This document shows, in pieces, positions 26,390 to 34,170 of a DNA stretch of 64,000 bases. Origin of the DNA: Streptomyces anulatus (GTDB lineage Bacteria > Actinomycetota > Actinomycetes > Streptomycetales > Streptomycetaceae); assembly GCF_014650675.1 (NCBI RefSeq), contig NZ_BMVK01000003.1, positions 620,001 through 684,000 of the forward strand, written 5' to 3'. The position numbers and the translations under genes are program-made. How positions within the stretch are numbered: the first letter of the stretch is position 1; every line of letters begins with the position of its first letter. The notes under the pieces were generated by a model. That model was not told the origin of the DNA. It ran no database searches and was given only the letters and a program-made list of their open reading frames with translations.

Positions 26390-27438
26390 CCGTCGTCCTC
26401 CGCCCAGCCCCAGCCGTCGTCGCGGTTGCGGTCGCGCGGCGTGGGCGGTTCGGGTTCGGCGTCCCGGACGGGCGGGCGGGACTGCCGTACGGGAGGCTCG
26501 TCCGCCACCCAGTCGGGGGTGAACGGCTCCTCGGGGGCGGGCGCCAGCTCCTGCGGGGCACGGCGCGGGGGCCGGGTGCCGACGGGGCCCTGGATGCTGA
26601 GGCGCTTCTTGTTCAGGTACGCGAGCGCCTGGGCCTCCATCTCGTTGGAGTGGATCTGGCCGTCGGCGACCATGGAGAACAGCCGGTCGACCCGCTCCTT
26701 CTCGTCCTGCCGGCCCTCCTGGCGGATCTTCTCCAGGAAGTTGTTGGCCGCCTCGGGATCCGCGGCCAGCATGTGGCTGAGCTGCTCCAGCTCACCGCCG
26801 CGCAGCATCCTGAGGTAGTTCTCCTGCCGCATCCGTGCCAGCACGGCGTCGCTCTCGTGGCTCCGGACCTTCTCCGTGTGGCCGATCGTCCGGTCGTCCA
26901 CCCGCAGCCGTACGTACAGCCGCACCCGCAGCCCGAGGTCGGTGCCGAGGTCGTTCCACCGGCCGGAGACGCACGCGTGGGTGATGGCGGTGTTGGCCTG
27001 CTCCGCCTGGTGCACCGGGAACTGGGCGGAGATCTCCCGCAGCCGCTCCAGGGTCGGCGCGGTGAGCCGCTCGGCGATGTCGGTGACCACCTGCACCGCC
27101 ACCAGATGCGGGTCCTCGACGGTCCAGTGGATGTCCACCTCCGCCTTGAAGAACGTCGCGCCGCCGGACGCGGGCAGCTCCATCCGCAGGGTGGTGACGA
27201 AGGTGCCGGTGGCGATCTCGCAGATGGTGTGCGGCCGCCAGGCCAGCGGCGGCCTGCCGTAGTGCTCGATGCCGGAGACACCGGCCACGCTGTAGCCCCG
27301 CCGGTAGAACAGCACCGACGTGGAGCGGGCGCCGCCCTGCCGGAACGGGCCCGTCGGCGTGTACTCCCGCAGGAACGGGCCCGCGGGCCGCGAGGGGGCC
27401 ACCGCCCCGTTCTCCGCCACGCCGTTCTCCTCAGCCAT
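26386..27438 (-). CDS. Possible SPFH/band-7-like protein of the Pycsar-like block
   Basis: A 350-aa protein without signal peptide or obvious membrane helix. The middle (about residues 60-190) has the strand/helix rhythm of a band-7 (SPFH) domain: TFFKAEVDIHWTVEDPHLVA, then a helical stretch LERLREISAQFPVHQAEQA. A coiled-coil-like, charged part (about 195-275) and a disordered Pro/Arg/Asp tail follow. SPFH proteins form membrane-associated rings; this match is tentative. ATG 27438 has GGAGAG upstream and overlaps the NTPase stop by 8 nt; the end overlaps the effector start by 4 nt, so the product is likely made with the effector in fixed ratio. Confidence 0.6.
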   Translation of the reverse strand: MAEENGVAENGAVAPSRPAGPFLREYTPTGPFRQGGARSTSVLFYRRGYSVAGVSGIEHYGRPPLAWRPHTICEIATGTFVTTLRMELPASGGATFFKAEVDIHWTVEDPHLVAVQVVTDIAERLTAPTLERLREISAQFPVHQAEQANTAITHACVSGRWNDLGTDLGLRVRLYVRLRVDDRTIGHTEKVRSHESDAVLARMRQENYLRMLRGGELEQLSHMLAADPEAANNFLEKIRQEGRQDEKERVDRLFSMVADGQIHSNEMEAQALAYLNKKRLSIQGPVGTRPPRRAPQELAPAPEEPFTPDWVADEPPVRQSRPPVRDAEPEPPTPRDRNRDDGWGWAEDDG

Positions 27439-30058
27439 GACTCTCCTCCTCATCGGACCGCCGCTGCCGCGCGGGCACGGCGAGCCTCCACAGGGCGCGC
27501 GCCCGTTCCTCGGTGAGCGGACGGTCCTGATCCCGCATCATTCGCTGCAGCAGCCACTTCAGCCGCCGCTGGTCGTGCTCCTCGGCGGTCAGGGCGGGCA
27601 GCAGCGCGGCCAGCCCCTCCCGCGTCCACGCGCGGCCGTCCTTGCGCGAGGCGGAGCGCAACAGGGTCTCCAGGGCGTCGAACGCCACGTCCCGGGACCG
27701 CGCGGTGTTGAGCGCCGTCCAGAACAGGTCGGCCAGCTTCCCGGTCAGTTCGGGACGGGTCGCGGCCAGCGCGAGCAGCAGCGGCCAGTCCCCCCGGTCG
27801 CCCAGCGGGGTGCCGGGCTCGTCGTCGAGGACCTCGTCCACATCGGTCAGCGCCAGCCGGACGATGCTCACCAGCGCGAGGTCCTGGTACTCCTCGCCGC
27901 GGTGCCCGGTCCAGTCGGCCAGCCGCCGCAGCACGGTGGCGCACTCCGGGAGCGTCAGCAGCCGGACCACGTTCAGCGAGGCCACGGCCAACTGCTCCCC
28001 GTCGTCGCGGACCCCGATCCGGGCCAGCGCGTCCAGGGTGTCGTCCATCGAGTCGGCGGACCGGCCGTAGCCCAGTGCCATGGCCGCCGTCCAGCGCAGG
28101 GCCGGCGTGCCGTGCCGGGACCAGTCCTCGACCACCTTGCGCACCGCCCGGCGGTGCGAGGCGTGCCCTGCGGCCTGGTCCAGCGCGGTGGCGGCGAAGA
28201 CCCTGCGGCGGGGCGTGGGCGCTTCGGCGAGCGGCCGGACCAGTTCCGCGTACCCGTGCTCGAAGTCCCGTACGGACAGCTCCCCGGCGGCCACCGCGGC
28301 GCGCATCGACACCTGGGGCCGGGGGTCGTCGGCGAGCAGCCGCAGCCAGCGGACGACCGGGGCGCGGACGGGGAAGTGCCGGTCCCAGAGCTCGGCGAGC
28401 ACGGCGGCGGGCAGCGCGGCCCCCCGGTAGAAGATCAGCCGCCCCGTCACCTCGGCGCCCGCCACGTCGACGGGCCCGTCGGCCGGCCGGGCGCGCGAGA
28501 GCGCCAGGTCGGATTCCGGGTCGTCGCAGAACAGGGGGCGGGCGGGGGTGCTGTCCGGATCGCTCTGTACGGACAGTTCCCAGGTCAGCAGGTGGGCGGC
28601 GGCGGACACCGCGCTGTGCGACGCGCCGCCGAGGACCGCGAGCGCGATCCGGAACGCCACCGGGTGGAACAGGGCGGCGGTTCCGGAGCGCACGGGCGCC
28701 CGCCCGTCGCCGGGCGGCGGGGCGGCCAGGGCCCGGTCCACCCCGGCGAACCACTCGTACGCCTGGACGGCCGCGAGACCTCGGCAGCCGGACAGCAGCT
28801 CCTCGCGGCCGACGGAGCCCAGGAGATGCCCGGCCAGCAGCGAGGCGAACAGCTCGGCCTCGGCGGGCCGCAGGTCGTCGAGCCCCACCGCCCCGGTGAC
28901 CTCGGGGTCCTCGCGGAGCTCCGCCGCGCGCTCCAGCAGCCGGGAGAGCGACCCGGCCTCGTCCGGGCCGCCGCCCCGGGGCCGGTCCCCGCCCTGGTCG
29001 GCGCCCCGGGCCCGGCCTTCGTCCCGGCCGCCGTCCCGGTCCCGGTCGGCGTGCCCGTCCAGGCCGCCGCCCCCGTCCCCGTCCCGGGCGCTTCCCCCGC
29101 CCCCGACCCGTACCGGGTCGCCGTGTTCCTCCTCCAGCCGCTTCCGCAGCCGGACGGCGACCAGTTCACGGGTGGGGGCGGGCGGGCAGATCGCCCCGTA
29201 CCGCCCGGCCAGCAGCGGGTTGGCCGCCGAGCCGACGCTCACCACGACCACCGCGTACGAGCCCCGCTCGGCCAGCGCCGAGGCCAGTTGGTCCAGGTCC
29301 ATCCCGTCGGGCGGCAGGGTGCCCGGCCGGTCCAGGGCGGGCTCCAGCAGATACCCGGTGCCGCGCAGCCGGCCGCCCTCCCCGGCGACCACCTGCGCGG
29401 CCAGCTCGCGGACCCCTCGCTCCGGGTCGGCGCGGCGCACCCGCTCGGCGTTCTGCCCGCTCTCGCCGTCGCGGGTGACCTCCTCCAGGAGCGCCAGCGC
29501 GGTGCTGGCCCGGCCGGTGCCGGGGGCCCCGCCGAGCACCAGCAGCCGACGGGCTTCCAGCGCCCGGCGCAGCCGTACGTACCCCTCCGGCTCGATGTGG
29601 GTCCGGCGGATCCGCAGCAGCTCCTCCTCCGGGACCGGGCCGTCGCGCATCGAGAGGCCCGAACGCCGGGCGTCGAGTCCGATGTTGATGTCGCCGATGT
29701 GGAGCCGGCCGACGTCGGAGCGGTCGAAGCCGATGAGGTCCCGGCCGCTGGCGAGGAGCTTCTGTCCGGACCGCCGGGCACGCGTGGCGGCGGCGGCGTC
29801 GGTCGGCTCCTCCTCCCCCTGCTCCTCGGCGAGCGGGTCGCGGGTCCGGTCCTTGAAGCGGTCCGCGGCGCGTTCGCGCTCCTTCTCCCGCTCGGCGGCC
29901 TCGGCGTCGGCCGCGTCGGAGGCGTCGGAGGAGCCGGGCGCGTCCTTGGCGTTGTCGTCCCCCCGCGCCCCACCGCGCGGGGCCTCGGGGGCGCGGGCGT
30001 CCTTCGCCTTCGGGGCGGCGGGCTCGGCGGGGTGCTCGGCCACTGCTTCGTCGGCCAT
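27431..30058 (-). CDS. P-loop NTPase with helical-repeat C-terminus
   Basis: An 875-aa protein. The first 100 residues are charged and disordered. The P-loop is GGAPGTGRAS (residues 176-185), in which Arg replaces the usual Walker A Lys, so ATP binding may be changed. A hydrophobic strand (YAVVVVSVG, about 265) could carry the Walker B. An Arg/Asp/Gly insert (about 320-360) separates it from a C-terminal half made of helical, HEAT-like repeats with many Leu and Ala. This resembles NTPase-plus-superstructure sensors of conflict systems, though a STAND assignment is not secure. It is 2 nt downstream of the cyclase gene. Confidence 0.7.
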   Translation of the reverse strand: MADEAVAEHPAEPAAPKAKDARAPEAPRGGARGDDNAKDAPGSSDASDAADAEAAEREKERERAADRFKDRTRDPLAEEQGEEEPTDAAAATRARRSGQKLLASGRDLIGFDRSDVGRLHIGDINIGLDARRSGLSMRDGPVPEEELLRIRRTHIEPEGYVRLRRALEARRLLVLGGAPGTGRASTALALLEEVTRDGESGQNAERVRRADPERGVRELAAQVVAGEGGRLRGTGYLLEPALDRPGTLPPDGMDLDQLASALAERGSYAVVVVSVGSAANPLLAGRYGAICPPAPTRELVAVRLRKRLEEEHGDPVRVGGGGSARDGDGGGGLDGHADRDRDGGRDEGRARGADQGGDRPRGGGPDEAGSLSRLLERAAELREDPEVTGAVGLDDLRPAEAELFASLLAGHLLGSVGREELLSGCRGLAAVQAYEWFAGVDRALAAPPPGDGRAPVRSGTAALFHPVAFRIALAVLGGASHSAVSAAAHLLTWELSVQSDPDSTPARPLFCDDPESDLALSRARPADGPVDVAGAEVTGRLIFYRGAALPAAVLAELWDRHFPVRAPVVRWLRLLADDPRPQVSMRAAVAAGELSVRDFEHGYAELVRPLAEAPTPRRRVFAATALDQAAGHASHRRAVRKVVEDWSRHGTPALRWTAAMALGYGRSADSMDDTLDALARIGVRDDGEQLAVASLNVVRLLTLPECATVLRRLADWTGHRGEEYQDLALVSIVRLALTDVDEVLDDEPGTPLGDRGDWPLLLALAATRPELTGKLADLFWTALNTARSRDVAFDALETLLRSASRKDGRAWTREGLAALLPALTAEEHDQRRLKWLLQRMMRDQDRPLTEERARALWRLAVPARQRRSDEEESHG

Positions 30059-30060
30059 GC

Positions 30061-30957
30061 TCAGTCCTTCCGGTGGCTGTCGCCGGTGACGCGGCCGATG
30101 TGCACGGGCTGCTGGTAGACGTTGTTCCGGTGGACGGACAGGTCGCCCTGGGCCCGGTACCGGTCGGCCCCGTCCTCGTCGTCCCCGTCGCAGTCGTCGA
30201 CCCGCCTGCCGGCCGCTGCGGCGGCCCGGGCGGCCAGTGCGGCGTCCATCGCGGCCAGGGCGGCCTCCGGACCGCCGACCGGTGCGGCAGGCGGACCGCC
30301 GACCGGTGCGGCAGGCGGACCGCCGGCCGGGGCGCCCGGCTCCTCCGCGGCGATCGGCCCGATGTCCGGCGCGGGCCGTCCCGGCAGGTGGAACCAGGCG
30401 GAGACCTCCCCCTCCTTCAGGCCGAGCCGCGCCGGAGAGAAGCGCGCGGGCTCGATGAACTTGCCCCCGGCGGAGACCACGTCGACGTAGAGGGAGTCGG
30501 AGACGGCGAGCACCAGATCGGCCCGTTCGCGGTCCAGCAACTGCCGGGCGACGGCCGAGTCGGCGAGCCGGCAGGTCAGGTCGACGGCACGCCCGCTGAT
30601 GCCCCGGCTGTCGTGACGTACGGGACCGACGTGCATGGCCACCCGCAGCCCGAGCGGCACGAGGAGGGAGCGGTTCTCCTCACGCAGGTTCTCGTGGACC
30701 TCCACCATCCACAGACCGAGCAGCCGCGTCACCGCGATCCGCCCCGGGACCGACACCAGCACGCCGTCCCCGCGGTCCTCCATGTGGACGGCGTCCCGGC
30801 CCACCCCGGCCTGGGCGAACGCGGTCTCCAGGACGCGGTAGATCCGCTCCCGCATCCGCGGCTTCTCCGCGTCGCTGTACTGCCCGGAGCGTCTGGCGTC
30901 CACGCTGATGACCAGCTCGTACCGTGCCTCACCGGCATCCAACGCGTCGTGCTCCAC
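30061..30957 (-). CDS. Class III nucleotidyl cyclase homologue
   Basis: A 298-aa cytosolic protein whose first 180 residues form a class III cyclase-type domain. Metal-binding Asp residues are in place: D20 in VISVDARRSG and D64 in the RGDGVLVSV hairpin. RVAMHVGPV (about 105-113) and SGRAVDLTCRLADS (about 121-134) match later cyclase core motifs. A Pro/Gly/Ala linker with repeated GGPPAAPV units leads to a short conserved-looking tail (RNNVYQQPVHIG). The base it cyclises cannot be read from the sequence. Proximity to a PycTM-type effector suggests a Pycsar-like cCMP or cUMP signal, and the Crp-type gene upstream is a second possible receiver. It starts at GTG 30957. Confidence 0.8.
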   Translation of the reverse strand: MEHDALDAGEARYELVISVDARRSGQYSDAEKPRMRERIYRVLETAFAQAGVGRDAVHMEDRGDGVLVSVPGRIAVTRLLGLWMVEVHENLREENRSLLVPLGLRVAMHVGPVRHDSRGISGRAVDLTCRLADSAVARQLLDRERADLVLAVSDSLYVDVVSAGGKFIEPARFSPARLGLKEGEVSAWFHLPGRPAPDIGPIAAEEPGAPAGGPPAAPVGGPPAAPVGGPEAALAAMDAALAARAAAAAGRRVDDCDGDDEDGADRYRAQGDLSVHRNNVYQQPVHIGRVTGDSHRKD

Positions 30958-31056
30958 CGCGTGCCCCCGCTCTCTCTGCGCTTGCCGTCCCGTACAGCTT
31001 CCGGCCCGGGACGAAGGCCGTCTGTAGCCGTTTACACACGGCGGGGAGAAGCTTTT

Positions 31057-31767
31057 CTAGTCCCGGTGTCCCTCCGCGAGGAGAGCGAGCAGCGCGGGGT
31101 CGAGGATCTCCACCATGCGCGTACCGGTGCGCACGATCTTCTGGGTGCGCAGCAGCCGCAGCGCCTTGGCGACCGCTTCACGGGTCGCCCCGACGGTGGC
31201 GGCCAGTTCGTCCTGGGCGAGATGGACGACGGCGCCGGTGGGTCCGGGGCCGGGCGCGGACGGCGCGTAGGGGCCGGTGGGAGCGGTCAGGGAGAGCTCG
31301 GTGAGCCGGCTCGCCAGGCGCTGGAGGACGGTCAGGGAGGCGAGGGCGGAGCGTTCCTGGTCGGCGCTGCGCAGCCGGAAGGTCAGCTGCCGGATCACCA
31401 GTCCGCTGACCCGGGGGTGGGTGGCGAGGAACCGGCGGAACGCGTCGCCGCCGATGACGGTCGCCTCGACGGTCCCGAGGGCCCGTACGGTGGCGCTGCG
31501 CGGGTGCTGGTCCAACGCGGCCATTTCTCCCAGGAGTTCGCCGGGCCCCCGTAACCCGAGTATGAGCCGGGTGGCGCCGCGGTCGGTGATGTGGGAGACG
31601 GTGACCCAGCCGCGCAGCACGATCACCACATGGCCGGTCCGGTCGCCCTCGGTCAGGATCGGGGTGTCGGCCGGGTACTCCTTGCGGTGTCCCAGGGCCA
31701 TGACGCTCTCGTACTCCGGGGCGGTCAGAGCCTGCCCGAACGCCAGCTCATCGCCGAGCAGCCCCAT
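31057..31767 (-). CDS. Crp/Fnr-family transcriptional regulator
   Basis: A 236-aa regulator. The N-terminal cyclic-nucleotide-binding jelly roll (about residues 20-130) has LRGPGELLGEMAALDQHPRSATVRA, close to the phosphate-binding cassette of CRP. The C-terminal winged helix (about 165-225) contains the recognition-helix segment LAATVGATREAVAKALRLL. The long open frame to 32130 is rejected: ATG 31767 gives the normal family length and is preceded by a GGGGGGAG site. It lies 99 bp upstream of the cyclase gene in the same direction, so it may control the whole cluster. It is not the main Streptomyces Crp judging from its different N-terminus; that comparison is from memory. Confidence 0.88.
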   Translation of the reverse strand: MGLLGDELAFGQALTAPEYESVMALGHRKEYPADTPILTEGDRTGHVVIVLRGWVTVSHITDRGATRLILGLRGPGELLGEMAALDQHPRSATVRALGTVEATVIGGDAFRRFLATHPRVSGLVIRQLTFRLRSADQERSALASLTVLQRLASRLTELSLTAPTGPYAPSAPGPGPTGAVVHLAQDELAATVGATREAVAKALRLLRTQKIVRTGTRMVEILDPALLALLAEGHRD

Positions 31768-31843
31768 GGCCACTCCCCCCGCGGCGGTTTGTATGGCCCG
31801 ATCTCGTTGGCGTAGATGTTTCCAGAACCACCCCCTGAGGGGA

Positions 31844-31857
31844 GTGAATTGCGCCAC
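31844..31857. promoter_or_regulatory. Candidate Crp-type binding site
   Basis: GTGAATTGCGCCAC matches the Streptomyces Crp consensus GTG-N6-GNCAC as I recall it, and the wider AGTGA-N6-CCACA resembles the enterobacterial half-site pair. It lies 77 bp upstream of the Crp-type start codon, a position fitting autoregulation. Confidence 0.5.
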
Positions 31858-32111
31858 ACATGAACTACGCATGAGTAACCGATGCGTTGCCTGGTCGGTG
31901 GTGGTGTCCGCCGCAGGGCCTTCCTCCGTGCCCGCGGGGCGGAGGGCGGTTCTCCGTGGTGCTCCGGGTGTCGTGTGCGCGCCCGGCCATGTCCCTGACC
32001 GGCGCAGTCGTGACGGGGCGGCGGGCGTGGCGGCGGAGTCGCGGCGGGGCGGGGCCGGGGTTACGGGTGCACGGGCGAGTTGGCGAGAACTCGGGTTTGG
32101 GTCCCGGCATG

Positions 32112-32146
32112 CCGCCGGCCCCGGGAACACTTCCCGGGGCCGGCGG
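32112..32146 (-). terminator. Terminator of the lysyl-oxidase-like gene
   Basis: A perfect 16-bp inverted repeat (CCGCCGGCCCCGGGAA / TTCCCGGGGCCGGCGG) with a CAC loop lies 42 bp after the stop codon, in the right orientation to end the minus-strand transcript before the Crp-type gene. Confidence 0.8.
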
Positions 32147-32187
32147 AACGTACGGGGCGAAGTGGTTCAACGCACCGCTGGGGACAA

Positions 32188-33966
32188 CTAGTTGGCGTCC
32201 ACCAGGTGGTGGGCGGGGACCTTCACGGTGCGGGCGCCCTTCTTCCCGCCGAGGACGACCTTGCGCAGCGCGCTGTTGTTCTTGTGGTTGGTCTCCTTGA
32301 GGCGGTTCTCCGGGTTGGCGAGGACCTGGATGTAGTACGTGCCGTTCGGCAGGTCCGTGATGTCGAAGGACTGGCCGGGCAGGTCCTGGGTGTAGGTGTC
32401 ACCGGAGCCGACGTCGAGCACCTCGCGGACGGAGATCGAGTTCTCCTGGCCGCACGCGGTGGACAGGTCGGTGTTGTCCGGGTGCCAGTTGGCGTTCTTC
32501 ACCGTGTAGTCGACGGCGTCGGTGTTGGCCAGGCAGAACGCCTCCTTGCCGCTGCGCACCGACTCCTTCTGGTCGGCCTTCAGCAGCCGGTAGCTGGCGA
32601 AGTCCGTGAAGTGCCAGTGCTCGTGGCCGGGGCGCGGGTCCCACTCCATGGTGCCGGTCGGGGTGTAGCCGACCTGCTTGCCGTCGGCGTCGTAGAAGTA
32701 CTGGTAGGCGTCCATCAGCTCCTTGCCCGGGGAGCGGAAGCCGTCCACGACGAGCTTGGCCGGGCCCGCGTTCCACACGTTGGCGCTGAAGGCGAGGTAG
32801 TCCTTGCCGGGCACTTCCTCGTACCCGTCGCTGACGGTGATGCCGTACGCGGGCAGCGAGCGCAGGTCCGGCTTGGGCACGTCGGGCACGGTCGCCTTGC
32901 CGGTGGGCCGCTTGGCGTTGGGCTTGACCCCCGGCGCCTGGCGCGACCCGTCGGTCTGCCCGGAGCGGTCGCCGACCTTGGCGGCCGAGAAGGACTGCCG
33001 CTGGAGCGACTCCTTCTTCAGCGCCCAGGGCAGGGCGGGCGGAGCGGGCGGGTAGGGCCCGTGGCCGACGTTGAACGTGGGGGCGGCGCCGGTCGTCCGG
33101 GTGGCAGGGGCCTCGGCGCGGGCCGGGGCGCCGTGCGTGGCGTGGGCGCCGTGCCCGGACGCGGCGGAGGGCACGGCGGCCTTCCCGTGTCCTTCGTGAC
33201 CCTCGTGCGCGGACGCGGCGCTGCGGCTGCCGGCGGGAACCGGGGGCGGCTCCTCCCAACTGCGCTCGCGCACGGTGACCTTGACGGTGCGGGTCTGGTT
33301 GGCGATGCCGAAGAGGTCGCGGTACTTCTTGGTCACGTTGATCTTGGCGGTGTACGTACCGGCGGCCAGCTGGACCGGCTTGGAGTAGTACCCGGCGTAG
33401 GTGTTGGACGCCCAGCCGTTCTCCACGCCCCACACCGAACCGAGGGTGAAGGGGTTCACCGGACAGCTCTGCGGATACTTCGAGTTGGCCGGCGCGTCGG
33501 GCCGGACCCGCCCGGAGGCGTTGTTGGGGCAGAACGCCTCGGTCTGGCTGAGCACCGTCTTGCCCGCCGCGTCGGTGAGCTTGATCTGCGCGAAGTCCGG
33601 CAGCCCGGAGAAGTCCTTCACCAGCCCGGCGGGAAGCGCCTTGGTCGTGGTCTTCTTCCCGTTCCGGAAGACCTGCGTGGCGACGACCGGGTCCTTGTAG
33701 GACTTCCGGTTCACCTTGAGCTCGAAGGCGCCGTTCTCGGAGGTGAGGTACGTCCCGAGGTCCAGGTAGACGCCGGGGTCCTCTTTCCACGAGTCGAGCG
33801 TCACCGAGGTGGAGGCGGCGATCAGGCTGAGCTTCGGCGTCGGCTCCGCCGTCTTGGCGTCGGGCGCGGCGGCGACGACGCCCGCGGTCACGGCGACGGC
33901 CGCGGCGACGGCGATCGAGGGGCGGGTCAGGCGGTTCGTGCGGCCCTGTGGGGTTCTGGTCATCAT
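32188..33966 (-). CDS. Secreted lysyl-oxidase-like copper protein
   Basis: A 592-aa exported protein. The signal region starts at tandem ATGs (33966/33963) and has a hydrophobic Ala/Val core ending near AAPDA. The N-terminal half is a beta-rich domain with two Cys pairs. A His-rich linker (HEGHEGHG, HGAHATHG; about residues 255-290) precedes the lysyl-oxidase domain (about 375-590). The copper ligands appear as HEHWHF, matching the HxHxH talon of animal lysyl oxidases; EWDPRPG before it and FCLAN after it also fit. Lysyl oxidases oxidise primary amines using copper and a derived quinone. Substrate is unknown; cell-surface protein cross-linking or amine scavenging are possible. The gene is monocistronic. 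Confidence 0.83.
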   Translation of the reverse strand: MMTRTPQGRTNRLTRPSIAVAAAVAVTAGVVAAAPDAKTAEPTPKLSLIAASTSVTLDSWKEDPGVYLDLGTYLTSENGAFELKVNRKSYKDPVVATQVFRNGKKTTTKALPAGLVKDFSGLPDFAQIKLTDAAGKTVLSQTEAFCPNNASGRVRPDAPANSKYPQSCPVNPFTLGSVWGVENGWASNTYAGYYSKPVQLAAGTYTAKINVTKKYRDLFGIANQTRTVKVTVRERSWEEPPPVPAGSRSAASAHEGHEGHGKAAVPSAASGHGAHATHGAPARAEAPATRTTGAAPTFNVGHGPYPPAPPALPWALKKESLQRQSFSAAKVGDRSGQTDGSRQAPGVKPNAKRPTGKATVPDVPKPDLRSLPAYGITVSDGYEEVPGKDYLAFSANVWNAGPAKLVVDGFRSPGKELMDAYQYFYDADGKQVGYTPTGTMEWDPRPGHEHWHFTDFASYRLLKADQKESVRSGKEAFCLANTDAVDYTVKNANWHPDNTDLSTACGQENSISVREVLDVGSGDTYTQDLPGQSFDITDLPNGTYYIQVLANPENRLKETNHKNNSALRKVVLGGKKGARTVKVPAHHLVDAN

Positions 33967-34170
33967 TCCTCGTACTTCCGGCTTCCAGGTGCGTGACGGA
34001 ACGTGGACGAGCAGCACGGCCCCAACTCACCTGTGGCGACGCTGTGTCCGGACTGTGAGAGGCGGCGCGGGGCCCCGCGGGTTGTCTGTACTCACCCGGG
34101 CGGCCCACAGTTGTCCGAAAAGTACCGCCCAGGTCTCCGCGACGGAGTCGGGCGGGAAGCCTCGGCACGG

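Larger units (their letters stand above)
31768..32187 (-). promoter_or_regulatory. Leader region of the Crp-type gene
   Basis: A 420-bp gap between the lysyl-oxidase-like gene end and the Crp-type gene start. It holds the terminator hairpin of the former (32112-32146), the candidate Crp site at 31844-31857, and an inverted repeat ACGCAT-N9-ATGCGT at 31867-31887. The 60 bases around 31800-31870 are clearly AT-richer than their surroundings, as expected for a promoter. No further gene is supported. Confidence 0.5.

Noticed and set aside
30280-30340. 24-bp repeat in the cyclase gene as a possible CRISPR-like array
   Set aside because: It has two or three contiguous copies with no spacers, and encodes a Pro/Gly/Ala linker in frame.
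31768-32130. N-terminal extension of the Crp-type regulator
   Set aside because: The extra 121 residues are Pro/Arg-rich without domain character, and a strong ribosome site precedes ATG 31767.
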